The position numbers and the translations under genes are program-made. From NCBI RefSeq assembly GCF_011927945.1, contig NZ_JAATJM010000001.1, positions 1,249,501-1,313,500 on the forward strand: a stretch of DNA of 64,000 nt, in the 5' to 3' direction. This DNA comes from Brevundimonas alba. GTDB lineage: Bacteria > Pseudomonadota > Alphaproteobacteria > Caulobacterales > Caulobacteraceae. The notes beneath the pieces are model-generated. The model was not told the origin of the DNA. It made no database searches and worked only from the letters and a program-made list of their open reading frames with translations. Below, one piece after another: positions 55,762-64,000 of this stretch; positions within the stretch are counted from its first letter, which is position 1; every line of letters starts with the position of its first letter.

Positions 55762-58460
55762 CAGGGGGCCTCCCAAACACGCGACGCCTCGCCCAAAGCG
55801 GCGACGACAGCGGGCGATTTGCGTTTGCAATAGGCGGCGGCGGCGTTCGCCGGGAGGGCGAACGCTAGGTCGTCATAAGCTCCACCCGCATCCGGGCCTG
55901 GTAGAGTCAGACCGGCGCTCAGGCTGGTTCGCGCCGCCTGCAAATATCGCGTGACCTCCGTCAGGGCCGCCTCCGGGTCGGCGAGCACATGCTCGACCGG
56001 AATGCGCGGATAGAGCAGGGACGCGGTGATCGATACCTCGCCGCCGAGCATGGCCTTGACGGCGAATGCGTACAAGCAACGCTGGAGTTCCTTGCCTCCG
56101 TCCACCACGACCCCCTCCTTGGGGGGACGTCCCGTTTTGTAGTCACGAACCAACGCGCGGCTGCCGTCGCCTGAAAGGTCCAGCCTGTCTATGTAGCCGG
56201 TGATTCTGAAGCCGGTATCGGGGATTTCGACCGGTGCTTGGGAGTCCCAGGGTTGAGCGCCCGCGGTCTTCGGCTCGGCGCCGCCGAACCCGACCTCTCC
56301 GTAGGATCGCGCGTTCGGCAGCACTTCGTCGCCGAATGTCAGCGCTCGCTTCGTCATCACACGCGCTTCGTCCTGCGTGCGGCGCCAGATGATCTCCGGG
56401 GGCGCGGCCTGCTCCACCTCGAACCGGTCGGCGACTTGGGCGGCTGCGACTTCGACAGCTCTCTCGATACCATCGTCGGTGGCGACCGCGATCCCGCCAT
56501 CGGCTTCCAGGAGGGACAACGCAGCGTCCAACGTCATGTGCACGAGGTTGCCCATCTGCAGGGCGTCGAGCACGAGCGGATCTTCAGTCACGTCACGCCG
56601 CCGCAGCGCCATGCCGTAACGCCATACGAAACCGAGCGGGTTGCGGAGGAGTTGCTTTAGCGAGCTCGCCGACTGGGTGCGTTCAAGGATAGCCAGGATG
56701 AGCGGGTGATCCGCCCGCACCAAGCCGTCGTGGGCGGTGATCTCCCGCTTTTGCCAATCGCTCCATCCGCCGAGCGCGCTCACGGCCTGCGGGGTCAGGG
56801 CGAACTCGCCGCAGCGCGCCATCAGACGGTCGGTTTCGCTGAAGGCATGCGCCGGGATCTCGTTGCGCCGGATATAGGTCTCCTCGTTCGGCGCACCGCC
56901 CATGGCCGTGCGGCCGAGCAGTCGTCCGTCGCCGTCGCGCCTCGAGCGCGACAGGACAACGTGGCGTTCCGTGGTCGCCAGGATGGTCTCGAAATCGCGC
57001 CGGTCGGCAGCGTCTACGGGAAGCGGATCGAGGTCGAGCTTGGCTATGACGTGGTCGGGGATCAGTCGGTCTTCAGAAATGGGGCGCGGCCAGCGTGACG
57101 CGTTCAGGCCGATCAGGCGCACGAACTTGCGCGGCGACGCGGCCAGGCCGCTGGCGGGCATCCATGCGATGGAGGTACACGCCTCGAGACCGTCATCCTG
57201 CTTCAAGGAGTTGAGCGTGGCGTCGAGGGACGCCGACGGCCCGGCCAACAGCGCCTTCCGCCAGATAGTCAGGGCGCGGCCGGCGAGGAAGAACTCTCCG
57301 GCGCGTTCCGCTGCTTCGTGACCTTCCGCGAGCAAGGCGACCAGCGGCCGCAATACCGCGGCCCCGTCACGCCCTTCGGGCCAATCGTCCGGCGCGAGCC
57401 GACCGAACAGACGCTCCCAAGCTTGAACCGATGCAAGAGGCGCATCGGGCGGCATGATCTGCATCCACCCATCGGCAAGGGGCTGGAAGGGTCCAGCATC
57501 AGATCCGCAAAGGGCGGCAAGACGCCTTAGACGGGTCTGCGAGAGGCCGCGAACCAGAATGTCGGCGAGCGCTGCGGTCGCCTGCCCGTCTCGGGTGCTG
57601 ATGGCCTTGATCCCATGTACGAAATGCAGATCGAGGTTCGCGTCTGCCCTTAGGGTGAACAGGTGGTCGTCATATTCGGCCGTGGAGGCAGCGGCGATTG
57701 CGATATCGGACGCTTCAGCTTGGCCTGACGCAAGGAGAGCGCGCGCCCATCGAATGGCTTCAATAGCCTCGTGATACGCGGTCGCGGCGCTGACGGCTTG
57801 GATTTGAGGCATCCGAGGATCCTCCCGTGTGATCACGATCGCCGATCCGTCGAGCCAATGCGGCGCTGGCCGAGGTCCTGCGGTCCAAGTGACCGGCGTG
57901 TGGTCCGCCAGCGCCAGCAGAAGCGGTCGCCAGCAGGGGGACAGCTCCGTGACGCCCACGATCTCTACGGGTCCGACGACCGCGGCCGCATGCTCCAGTC
58001 GGCCGGCTGCCGCGGCGACGATGTCGCACGGCCGCATCATGCCCTGCGGCAGACGCGCCAGCACCCCGGCTTCGAGCCGTGCGATCGCGTCGAGGCGCGG
58101 GTGATCCGCGGCGCGGCTGGAGAGGTCCACCCCCGCCAGCCAAGCCTTCTTCAGTGTGCCAGCCGCAGCCACGATCATGCCTGGCAGATTCTTGATACTC
58201 TCAAGTTCCCCGAGCGGGGTCGCGGGCAGGGTTTGCTGAATCGCTACCCGGAGGCTTTCGTCGTCCACCGCCCGTGAAAAACCGCCGGCGAGACGCACAG
58301 CGAGTTGTTCAAACGACATGATCTGAAGGCCGTGATCGGCGTTACGAGCGGCGCGTAGGCGAAACTCGCGCATGGCTAGGCGTCCGTGCACCACCACTGT
58401 TCTCCGGACGGACTGAGGCATCGCGTGATCCTGGGAAGCGTGAGCGGGAACAAGTCTCAT
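55761..58460 (-). CDS. AddB-like PD-(D/E)XK nuclease protein
   Basis: Product of about 899 residues. A degenerate helicase-like body without a visible Walker A is followed by a C-terminal nuclease domain with GYIDRLDL and RDYKTGRPP (the D-x-K pair) near residues 760-800. The CxxC set of the AddB iron-sulfur cluster is not evident: only isolated cysteines occur near the nuclease domain. The ATG at 58460 is the best supported; 58421 is possible. Its stop overlaps the AddA-like ATG by one base, so the two make a complex. Confidence 0.82.
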   Translation of the reverse strand: MRLVPAHASQDHAMPQSVRRTVVVHGRLAMREFRLRAARNADHGLQIMSFEQLAVRLAGGFSRAVDDESLRVAIQQTLPATPLGELESIKNLPGMIVAAAGTLKKAWLAGVDLSSRAADHPRLDAIARLEAGVLARLPQGMMRPCDIVAAAAGRLEHAAAVVGPVEIVGVTELSPCWRPLLLALADHTPVTWTAGPRPAPHWLDGSAIVITREDPRMPQIQAVSAATAYHEAIEAIRWARALLASGQAEASDIAIAAASTAEYDDHLFTLRADANLDLHFVHGIKAISTRDGQATAALADILVRGLSQTRLRRLAALCGSDAGPFQPLADGWMQIMPPDAPLASVQAWERLFGRLAPDDWPEGRDGAAVLRPLVALLAEGHEAAERAGEFFLAGRALTIWRKALLAGPSASLDATLNSLKQDDGLEACTSIAWMPASGLAASPRKFVRLIGLNASRWPRPISEDRLIPDHVIAKLDLDPLPVDAADRRDFETILATTERHVVLSRSRRDGDGRLLGRTAMGGAPNEETYIRRNEIPAHAFSETDRLMARCGEFALTPQAVSALGGWSDWQKREITAHDGLVRADHPLILAILERTQSASSLKQLLRNPLGFVWRYGMALRRRDVTEDPLVLDALQMGNLVHMTLDAALSLLEADGGIAVATDDGIERAVEVAAAQVADRFEVEQAAPPEIIWRRTQDEARVMTKRALTFGDEVLPNARSYGEVGFGGAEPKTAGAQPWDSQAPVEIPDTGFRITGYIDRLDLSGDGSRALVRDYKTGRPPKEGVVVDGGKELQRCLYAFAVKAMLGGEVSITASLLYPRIPVEHVLADPEAALTEVTRYLQAARTSLSAGLTLPGPDAGGAYDDLAFALPANAAAAYCKRKSPAVVAALGEASRVWEAP

Positions 58461-58796
58461 AAGACGGATGATAGACCCTTGGCCCACCAAGCCGTGCGCA
58501 TACGAACGCGAAAGATCCCCCGCGCCTTGCGTTGTCATTCACCAAGCCAGAGGCGAGCGAGGCATGCAACCCGAAGCTATGCCAGAGTGTGGCGCCCGGC
58601 GGATCAGTCTAGGGACCAAGGCTAGTGCAGCCCCGCCCCACAGCCCACACCCGGAAAGTCGGCTATGAGTCAGGAGCAGACTTCCGCGCCGGATCGGAGC
58701 GGTTCCGGATAGTGTGTTTGTGCTGAACTACCCCATTGTCCTTCAGCCGGCGCACGGGTGTGATGTTAAGGACTTCGCGAAGATCCAGGAGCCAAA
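58461..58796. other. divergent intergenic region, no gene
   Basis: 336 bp between the divergent addB-like gene and the next gene. I see no convincing open frame, RNA gene or strong promoter. The AGGAG at 58790 serves the downstream start. Confidence 0.5.
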
Positions 58797-59654
58797 ATGC
58801 CCAAACGGACTGATCTGGAAGTCCCCGGGAGGCAGCTGAATGTATCGCCCCGGCAGCATACAATAACGGACCACCGCGGCTCATTCGTCGCCGATCACGG
58901 CCGTACCCCCAGAACAACCTTTGACGGCCTGTCGGACGAAAAGCGACAGCGGCTGGCAGCACAGATCAAGGTGGATGAGCGCACGCTCAAGGAGCTGGTG
59001 GACGATGCCGGCACAATCGTGGCCGTGTGGCTGCTCGCCCGAACAGGCCGAGACGTCTACTCGAAACCGCAGCATCAGGAGTTCATCAACGCGAGCGTCG
59101 AGTTCCTCGAACAAGTTCATCGTTTATCGCGCAGGGGAATAGATCGGCCCGAGTCAGAAGAGGGTTTTGCGGAGGCTAGGCTGACAGAGCTCGCCCTTAC
59201 GCCGATCCGGCAGGAACTCACGCCGCTGATGAAACTCATCAATCCGGCTTGGCATGATAGCACCAACTGGGATGTCAGAGAGGCGCTGACGATGGCGCTT
59301 ACGTTGTCTAACAAAATTCCACATGGCGAAGACGCGGCGGGGGACGATCGTGACCGCCTGGCAGCAGACTGCCTTACCGCCTCATGGTTGCGCCGTACGG
59401 GGCGCCGCCCAAGTACGGGGACAAAGCGCATGAGCGGGCCGTACCGGTTCTATTTGGCCCTCCTCGACGATAGATCGCCTGATGATCTGAGCCTCCCGGT
59501 GGAGCAGCCGCGGAGCATCATTCCGCAGGAACGCAGCAAGTTCTCCAGGGATGAGGTTCGTGATTTTCGCAAGGTTGTTGTTGAGGGCGGAGCTCTTCGT
59601 AGGGCGATCCTGCGGTGGCTCAGTGACAGCGAGAAGCGCCGGAAGGCGGGTTAA
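58797..59654 (+). CDS. hypothetical protein of the island
   Basis: Product of 285 residues, mostly helical and charged, with no family recognised. The first 45 residues are basic and low-complexity. There is no signal peptide, membrane helix or obvious catalytic motif. AGGAG precedes the ATG by about six bases. Its TAA forms part of a perfect inverted repeat at 59652-59669. It lies between the nuclease pair and the AlpA-like regulator, a position often held by satellite cargo. Confidence 0.7.
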   Translation: MPKRTDLEVPGRQLNVSPRQHTITDHRGSFVADHGRTPRTTFDGLSDEKRQRLAAQIKVDERTLKELVDDAGTIVAVWLLARTGRDVYSKPQHQEFINASVEFLEQVHRLSRRGIDRPESEEGFAEARLTELALTPIRQELTPLMKLINPAWHDSTNWDVREALTMALTLSNKIPHGEDAAGDDRDRLAADCLTASWLRRTGRRPSTGTKRMSGPYRFYLALLDDRSPDDLSLPVEQPRSIIPQERSKFSRDEVRDFRKVVVEGGALRRAILRWLSDSEKRRKAG

Positions 59655-59669
59655 TCCGCATACGGATTA
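59652..59669. promoter_or_regulatory. perfect 7-4-7 palindrome before alpA
   Basis: TAATCCG-CATA-CGGATTA overlaps the preceding stop codon and lies 73 bp upstream of the AlpA-like gene. A helix-turn-helix dimer site is the likely reading; a hairpin is the alternative. Confidence 0.5.
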
Positions 59670-59741
59670 CCACCCATTCATTTGTAGACGCCAATCCATC
59701 CGTGCGTAAATTCGCGGGCTCCCCAACAAAGGAGCTGCCCC

Positions 59742-59972
59742 GTGCATTTACCCGTTCAATCCCGGCCATCAGCGGTTCAGCTGATGACGATATCGGAGGC
59801 CTGCAGGCGCCTCGAGATATCCCGGTCCACGTTCTACAACCTGGTCGCAGAGGGAAAAATCCCGCTGAGAAAGGTCGGCGGTTCAAGTCGAGTACGCTCG
59901 GACGAACTGGATGATTTCATCCAAGACCTGCCCCGCCTAGCGGCCGTCGCGGCAGTCGAGGTGCGGGAATGA
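59742..59972 (+). CDS. AlpA/excisionase-like helix-turn-helix protein
   Basis: Product of 76 residues with a MerR-like HTH_17 fold (LMTISEACRRLEISRSTFYN, then LVAEGKIPLRKVGGSSRVR). Such proteins act as excisionases or regulators of integrase genes in satellites and islands. The GTG at 59742 is used (AAAGGAG seven bases upstream); an ATG at 59784 begins just at the domain. Its stop overlaps the next gene's ATG (ATGA). Confidence 0.85.
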   Translation: MHLPVQSRPSAVQLMTISEACRRLEISRSTFYNLVAEGKIPLRKVGGSSRVRSDELDDFIQDLPRLAAVAAVEVRE

Positions 59973-60838
59973 GACGCCCCCGTCGTTACCAAGGCCTGAA
60001 GGACAACTATCGCCTCGACCGCCTTCTCCCGCCCTCCCAGAAAAACGGAAAAAGGCGGGGGTTTGAAACGGAGCATGCAGCGCTCACTGAGGATTCGACA
60101 CGCGCCCGTTCGCTCGTTCGTTCTCTGGGAGCTGACACCGTCGCCGTAACTCTGGGCCGCGAGCTCGCAGGCGAGACTATGCCTGAAACCATGGCATCCG
60201 CCCGTTGGATGCGCGACGAGCGGCTGGAATTCGGTGCAGCAGTTATCGAAGGTCTCGAACCCTGGCCTGCCAAGAAGATCGCGTTCTTCGCCGGCATTCC
60301 GATCTCGGGGGAGGTGCCTGCCGATAAGCTGGACACTATTGACCCCAAGGCGCTGAAAGAACGGCTCCGACAGCAAATAAATCGTCTGGGTCTGACGTTC
60401 CGCTCCGGCTTTTTGGTCGCCATTTTTGAGGCCGAATTCGAGCCGGTGTCGAAGATCTACCGCTTCCACTTTCATGGCGCCGCCACGGGTTCGTACGTGA
60501 AGGCCCTCCGGCTGCTACAGCAGCTGCCCGCCTACAAGAGACGAGACCACGTTCATCAGCCGTTCCAGATCAAAAAGCTCACCTCGGACGCCGACCGTCC
60601 TCAGGCGGTCTCCTACCTGCTGAAAAGTCACTGGAAGCAGCGCCGTATCGGCCCGGTTGGCGAGGATTGCGTGGTCAAGCGCGATCGAAAATATCGTCGG
60701 CTCGAAGAGCCTCATCACGCCTACGCCCTGCTCTGGCTGGACCGTCATTCGGTCTCGGACATCACCCTGTTCATGGGCTGTCGCATGCGAAACTCGAAGC
60801 TCGAACTAACCGACCCCCGCGCGACGGACCGTACGTGA
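59969..60838 (+). CDS. possible HUH-type replication initiator
   Basis: Product of 289 residues. A His-hydrophobic-His motif is at H167-F168-H169 (YRFHFHGAATG), and a Tyr-x-x-Lys follows at Y216 and K219 (AVSYLLKSHWKQ), in the order and spacing of rolling-circle Rep proteins. The N-terminal 130 residues are charged and unlike known domains. It is coupled to alpA and lies next to repeat sequences and a DUF927 helicase, which supports a replication role. Family membership is from motifs only. Confidence 0.55.
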   Translation: MRRPRRYQGLKDNYRLDRLLPPSQKNGKRRGFETEHAALTEDSTRARSLVRSLGADTVAVTLGRELAGETMPETMASARWMRDERLEFGAAVIEGLEPWPAKKIAFFAGIPISGEVPADKLDTIDPKALKERLRQQINRLGLTFRSGFLVAIFEAEFEPVSKIYRFHFHGAATGSYVKALRLLQQLPAYKRRDHVHQPFQIKKLTSDADRPQAVSYLLKSHWKQRRIGPVGEDCVVKRDRKYRRLEEPHHAYALLWLDRHSVSDITLFMGCRMRNSKLELTDPRATDRT

Positions 60839-60857
60839 CCCAGGCCGTCCCGTAGCC

Positions 60858-60941
60858 CTAACCGGGCAATCCAATCATCTAACCGGGCACTCAAGCCCAT
60901 CCCCACAAAGCGTACGTGGCAACACTGGTGGCTCAACCACC
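60858..60941. repeat. iteron-like repeats and hairpin (candidate origin)
   Basis: CTAACCGGGCA occurs at 60858-60868 and again at 60879-60889, exactly 21 bp apart (two helical turns). A GGTGG-CTCAA-CCACC hairpin follows at 60927-60941. The region lies between the HUH-like and DUF927 genes, a usual place for an island origin of replication. Confidence 0.5.
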
Positions 60942-60979
60942 ATGATGGCGCGTGCTCAATTTCATAGGAAATCTGGGAA

Positions 60980-62557
60980 ATGAGCCTCACCAAATCGGCG
61001 ACTGTCGAAGGTATCATCGATCAACACGGCACCCGATGGGTGCAAATCACGACGGCGCTAGGCGTTTGCTCGTTGAGCATGACGGAGGTCGTCGAGCCGT
61101 CCAAAGCTGCCCCCAAACTCGCAGAGATCGGGATTGTGTTGCCTCCCGGGAAAGCGCGGTCCGACTTCTTCGCCTCTATTTCGGCCATCGCGAAATATGA
61201 TGCGGTTCACGTCGTCGACCAAACCGGCTGGCACGGCCGCGTGATCGCGCTCGGGGATGGCGATCAAGTGGTCCCTTCGGGCGAAGACCCGCTTCCCTCA
61301 ATGATGAAAGCAGAGCCTCGAGCCTGGACGACTCAGGGGTCGTTGAAGGCATGGAAGAAGGAGGTCGCCAAGCCGCTTACCGGGCAACGCATCCCGATGT
61401 TCGTGATCGCGTTGGCGTTCGCCCCCGCTATCATACGGTTCCTTCCGGCATGGACTAATCCCGGTTTCGAACTTGTCGGAACACGCGGTACCGGCAAATC
61501 GACGGCCCTGAAGCTCGCGTCGAGTGTCTACGGGGGAATCGGGGATGGGGACGGTCGCCGCTACTGGGCTACTTGGAACACCACGGTCGCCGGAATGGAG
61601 ACCCTTCTTGACGGCCACACCAACTGCTTGCTGCCGCTAGACGAGCTGAACGCTTTCTCTGGCGGGGCGACGGCTGCCGCCAAGAGGAAGGCCTATAGCG
61701 ACGTTCTCTTCCAACTCGCGGACGGCATCAATCGGACTCGATACGGCGACCGTCGGGGGCGACAGCACTCGCTTTGCTACCTGAGCACTTCCAACACATC
61801 GCTCATCCAGGAGCTTCGCGGCTGCGACGTCGAGGTCATCGGTGCTTGTTCCGACCGGCTTTTGACAATCAACGCTGACGCCGGTGCGGGTCTCGGAATT
61901 TTCGACTTCGTTCCGGCGGGGTTCCCGGACACCAAGAGCCTGATCGATCACCTAAAGGTCGCTGCTAGCGAAAACCATGGCACTGCAATTCGCCCCTACC
62001 TCCAGCAACTCGTCGATGAGGCGGCCAAAGACCCGGATGGACTGACTGCCAAGCTCTGCGCCTGGTCTCAGGAGTTCATGGATCGAGCGGGGCTGGCCAA
62101 AGCTTCGGGATCCGAGTTCCGAACTGCGAGCCTATTTGCCCTCGTCTATACCGCGGGACGTCTAGCCCAATCATATGGCGTGCTGCCCAAGGGTTGGAAC
62201 TGCGGTTCGTCGGCCATGGCCTGCTACGTTCAACACAGGCTAGAAAAATCCCAAGCGCTGGGCGGGCCTCGGGAGATGATCCTGGCGTACAAGACTCTGC
62301 CAGGGGTCCTGTCGGGCCATACGTTCACGGCTGATGAGTTCCGAGCGAGCCCCGGCGTTCTGGTTCGTCATCGGGATCACGACGAGCTCATCGTCCACCC
62401 GAAGGCCTTGGCCGCCCGCGTACGTGATGCCGTCGCGCTGGTGAAGCAGTTGAAGGCGGTTGGAATCGCAGTGTGTGAGGCGGGAACGCTTCAAACAAAA
62501 AGGAGCATCGGGGGTAAGCAGACTCGGGTCCATTGCTTCCGGTTTGAGCGCGGATAG
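60980..62557 (+). CDS. DUF927 family helicase/primase-associated ATPase
   Basis: Product of 525 residues. DUF927 fold with Walker A GTRGTGKST (167-175) and Walker B LLPLDE (217-222), and a C-terminal winged-helix-like tail. Such proteins form the replicative helicase module of P4-like satellites and islands. There is no primase domain, so a primase would be supplied by the host or elsewhere. It is the last gene of the island that I assign with confidence. Confidence 0.85.
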   Translation: MSLTKSATVEGIIDQHGTRWVQITTALGVCSLSMTEVVEPSKAAPKLAEIGIVLPPGKARSDFFASISAIAKYDAVHVVDQTGWHGRVIALGDGDQVVPSGEDPLPSMMKAEPRAWTTQGSLKAWKKEVAKPLTGQRIPMFVIALAFAPAIIRFLPAWTNPGFELVGTRGTGKSTALKLASSVYGGIGDGDGRRYWATWNTTVAGMETLLDGHTNCLLPLDELNAFSGGATAAAKRKAYSDVLFQLADGINRTRYGDRRGRQHSLCYLSTSNTSLIQELRGCDVEVIGACSDRLLTINADAGAGLGIFDFVPAGFPDTKSLIDHLKVAASENHGTAIRPYLQQLVDEAAKDPDGLTAKLCAWSQEFMDRAGLAKASGSEFRTASLFALVYTAGRLAQSYGVLPKGWNCGSSAMACYVQHRLEKSQALGGPREMILAYKTLPGVLSGHTFTADEFRASPGVLVRHRDHDELIVHPKALAARVRDAVALVKQLKAVGIAVCEAGTLQTKRSIGGKQTRVHCFRFERG

Positions 62558-62886
62558 TTCCGCCTGGTGGTGCCCCGGGGGCCAAACTGACGAGTTAGCC
62601 CAGTAGGGCATTTGTTACAGATCACCCCATCGGCCGCCCTGACGTCCCCGGTGGCGTCGCGGTACGATCGTCAGACGGAGACGTCCAGGATGGCTTCGGG
62701 AGACAAGGCGGCGCTCTCCCTGACCCCCTTCAGCCCGATGGGGGAGCCGCGCCCCCAGAGGTTCCCGGGACGGGTTTGACGCGTCTGTGGCCTTGCCCGC
62801 CGCCGCCGGCCGGCCTTGGTTGACTGGGGTCGCGTGGGCAGTTTTGCGCGCCGCAGGACAGTCCGCAGACAGCGCGGTGGCGCTAA
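62558..62886. other. non-coding stretch at the right end of the island
   Basis: 329 bp with no supported gene, between converging transcription units. A GGGGG/CCCCC hairpin (62740-62756) and several GC-rich runs are present. The right attachment site is expected here or just beyond, but I could not find a direct repeat matching the left junction. Confidence 0.4.
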
Positions 62887-63441
62887 CTAGCCGCTGTCCC
62901 CGGAGCCCGTCTTGAGAGGTCGAACGTGGACCAACATGGTCTCCCTTGGCCGGATCCGGTACTCCCCGCGCCGAACCGTGTAGCGGTCCAGGCGGAGCTC
63001 CTTCAGCGTTCCGGAGTCCCTCAGGATGATAGCTTGCGGCGTGATCGACGCGGCCACCGTCCAGTGGTCGTAAATGGGCGTCGATACGTTGAGGACCAGC
63101 GCGGACCGCCCTGACGCCATGATGTCCGCAATCGACTCCAAGAACTCCTCGTTGGTCCGGAATGTCGTCTCCCTGAAGGGACGGCTTACGACCACCGAGC
63201 CTCCGAGCGCCTTCCTGAAGGTAGGGAACGCGTCATCCGCCGCCCTAAGTAGATCCCGGCCGGTCAGGCCGTCCTTTATGGCCCTACGAAGCGTTCCCCC
63301 CGGCAGGGAGCCCGCCAGCTCCTCGAAGATCCTCCGGTGGACGGGTGACCGGCCTAGCCTACAGCCGGCGAGATCAAGGGCGTTGATGAGGGCGTAGAGA
63401 CCGCAAAGGCCGTCAAAGTCGCCTTGTCTTGCGGCCCTCAT
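62887..63441 (-). CDS. papain-like cysteine peptidase-like protein
   Basis: Product of 184 residues. A papain-like active-site order is visible: C13 in DGLCGLYALINAL, H126 in IYDHWTVAASI, and D142 in ILRDSGTLKELRL. The early Cys and following helix, then His and Asp on strands, is the C39/papain layout. The substrate is unknown. It may be a toxin, a maturation peptidase or a deconjugating enzyme. It is in line with the DUF3768 gene 37 bases upstream. Confidence 0.65.
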   Translation of the reverse strand: MRAARQGDFDGLCGLYALINALDLAGCRLGRSPVHRRIFEELAGSLPGGTLRRAIKDGLTGRDLLRAADDAFPTFRKALGGSVVVSRPFRETTFRTNEEFLESIADIMASGRSALVLNVSTPIYDHWTVAASITPQAIILRDSGTLKELRLDRYTVRRGEYRIRPRETMLVHVRPLKTGSGDSG

Positions 63442-63478
63442 GATTGACGCCCCAAGGTGGGGTCCTGATGGCCCGGCA

Positions 63479-63811
63479 TCAGTATTCCTCCGCCAGCATG
63501 ACCGTGAGCACGCGGACGCATTTGTCGGCGTCCGATGGGTCTACGGCTTGGGTTTTGATCCTCTGGTCGTAGTAGTCGATCTTCCAAAATATCCGCTGCG
63601 CGGAGACCGTAACTGCCCCGAAGTCATGCTCGCCGTATGGGTCGTTGGCCTCGTTGAACTCGTTGGCCAGGCTGATCGCCTGAAGCACCGCGGCGACGCC
63701 TTCTGGGCCAGCCGCCATGACTCCCTGGGTGATGAAGATGCGGCCCCCGATATGGTGGCGGCGCAGCTGGTCGTTGAGCGCGCGAATGCGCTCGCGCTTT
63801 TCAGCGGACAT
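63479..63811 (-). CDS. DUF3768 family protein
   Basis: Product of 110 residues, with IGGRIFITQGVMA, NDPYGEHDFGAV and WKIDYYDQ, and the C-terminal RVLTVMLAEEY, the family hallmarks. DUF3768 proteins are frequent on alphaproteobacterial plasmids and islands with no known function. It follows the recombinase fragment in the same direction. Confidence 0.9.
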   Translation of the reverse strand: MSAEKRERIRALNDQLRRHHIGGRIFITQGVMAAGPEGVAAVLQAISLANEFNEANDPYGEHDFGAVTVSAQRIFWKIDYYDQRIKTQAVDPSDADKCVRVLTVMLAEEY

Positions 63812-63926
63812 GGAAGACCTCCTGTTTGGACATGAGTCATCGCGCTCTGGCGGGATGCCAGAACGCTGGGGTGGAACTGCTCGTGAGGTAGGCTAGTGGG
63901 ACGGCCCGGAGCCGCCGTGGGGCGCC

Positions 63927-64000
63927 TTAGAGGCTGTGGACCAGTCGACGCTGGGCGTCGCTGTCCCCGTCGATGTAGCGCTGCGTGACCTCGATCGACT
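63927..64000 (-). CDS. C-terminus of a second tyrosine recombinase (partial)
   Basis: The last 24 codons run off the window edge: SIEVTQRYIDGDSDAQRRLV, then HSL and TAA. The SIxVTQRY motif contains the catalytic tyrosine of phage-type integrases. It belongs to a different family branch from the integrase at 47.2 kb and probably marks a second element. Confidence 0.8.
   Translation of the reverse strand, partial: SIEVTQRYIDGDSDAQRRLVHSL

Overview
The window is high-GC DNA from an alphaproteobacterium, most likely a Caulobacteraceae member close to Brevundimonas or Caulobacter. The evidence is an HWE-type histidine kinase, an EipA (DUF1134) envelope protein, DUF2794 and DUF3768 proteins, a UDP-sulfoquinovose synthase, paired S9 peptidases and alphaproteobacterial versions of infC, rpmI, rplT and pheST. 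The genus is inferred from gene content; no marker was searched. No rRNA or tRNA gene and no CRISPR array was seen.

Positions 1 to about 46,970 look like ordinary chromosome. They carry amino-sugar and nucleotide-sugar genes (glmM, glmS, galU), a GT9 glycosyltransferase, and translation genes in three blocks: infC with a probable ATT start, rpmI-rplT behind a structured leader, and pheS-pheT with two small paralogous genes between them. Two secreted S9 peptidases flank an MFS transporter. Then come eipA, a sulfolipid-precursor gene, a thpR-GNAT pair, a Bax inhibitor-1 family membrane protein, and an envelope-stress set (response regulator, kinase, HtrA-like protease). Next are a large secreted amidohydrolase with a beta-propeller, cfa, an erythromycin-esterase family protein, an aldehyde dehydrogenase, a divergent heme-oxygenase-like oxidase plus methyltransferase pair, and a cyanophycin synthetase-cyanophycinase operon.

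Positions about 47,000 to 62,560 form a mobile island. A P4-type tyrosine integrase lies at the left and an AlpA-like regulator, a possible HUH replication protein, an iteron-like region and a DUF927 helicase lie at the right. This order resembles P4-like satellites, whose middle carries variable defence cargo. Here the cargo is a RES/Xre toxin-antitoxin pair, a divergent three-gene ubiquitin-like operon (a protein with three predicted ubiquitin-like folds, a ThiF E1 with a DUF6791 N-terminus, and a DUF6527 zinc protein), and an AddAB-like helicase-nuclease pair. The toxin-antitoxin pair and the ubiquitin-like operon share a 137-bp control region dense in GGACT/AGTCC half-sites. This block is the best candidate for an undescribed system.

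Positions 62,887 to 64,000 hold a papain-like cysteine peptidase, a DUF3768 protein and the C-terminus of a second tyrosine recombinase, all on the minus strand. They are probably the edge of a second element continuing past the window.
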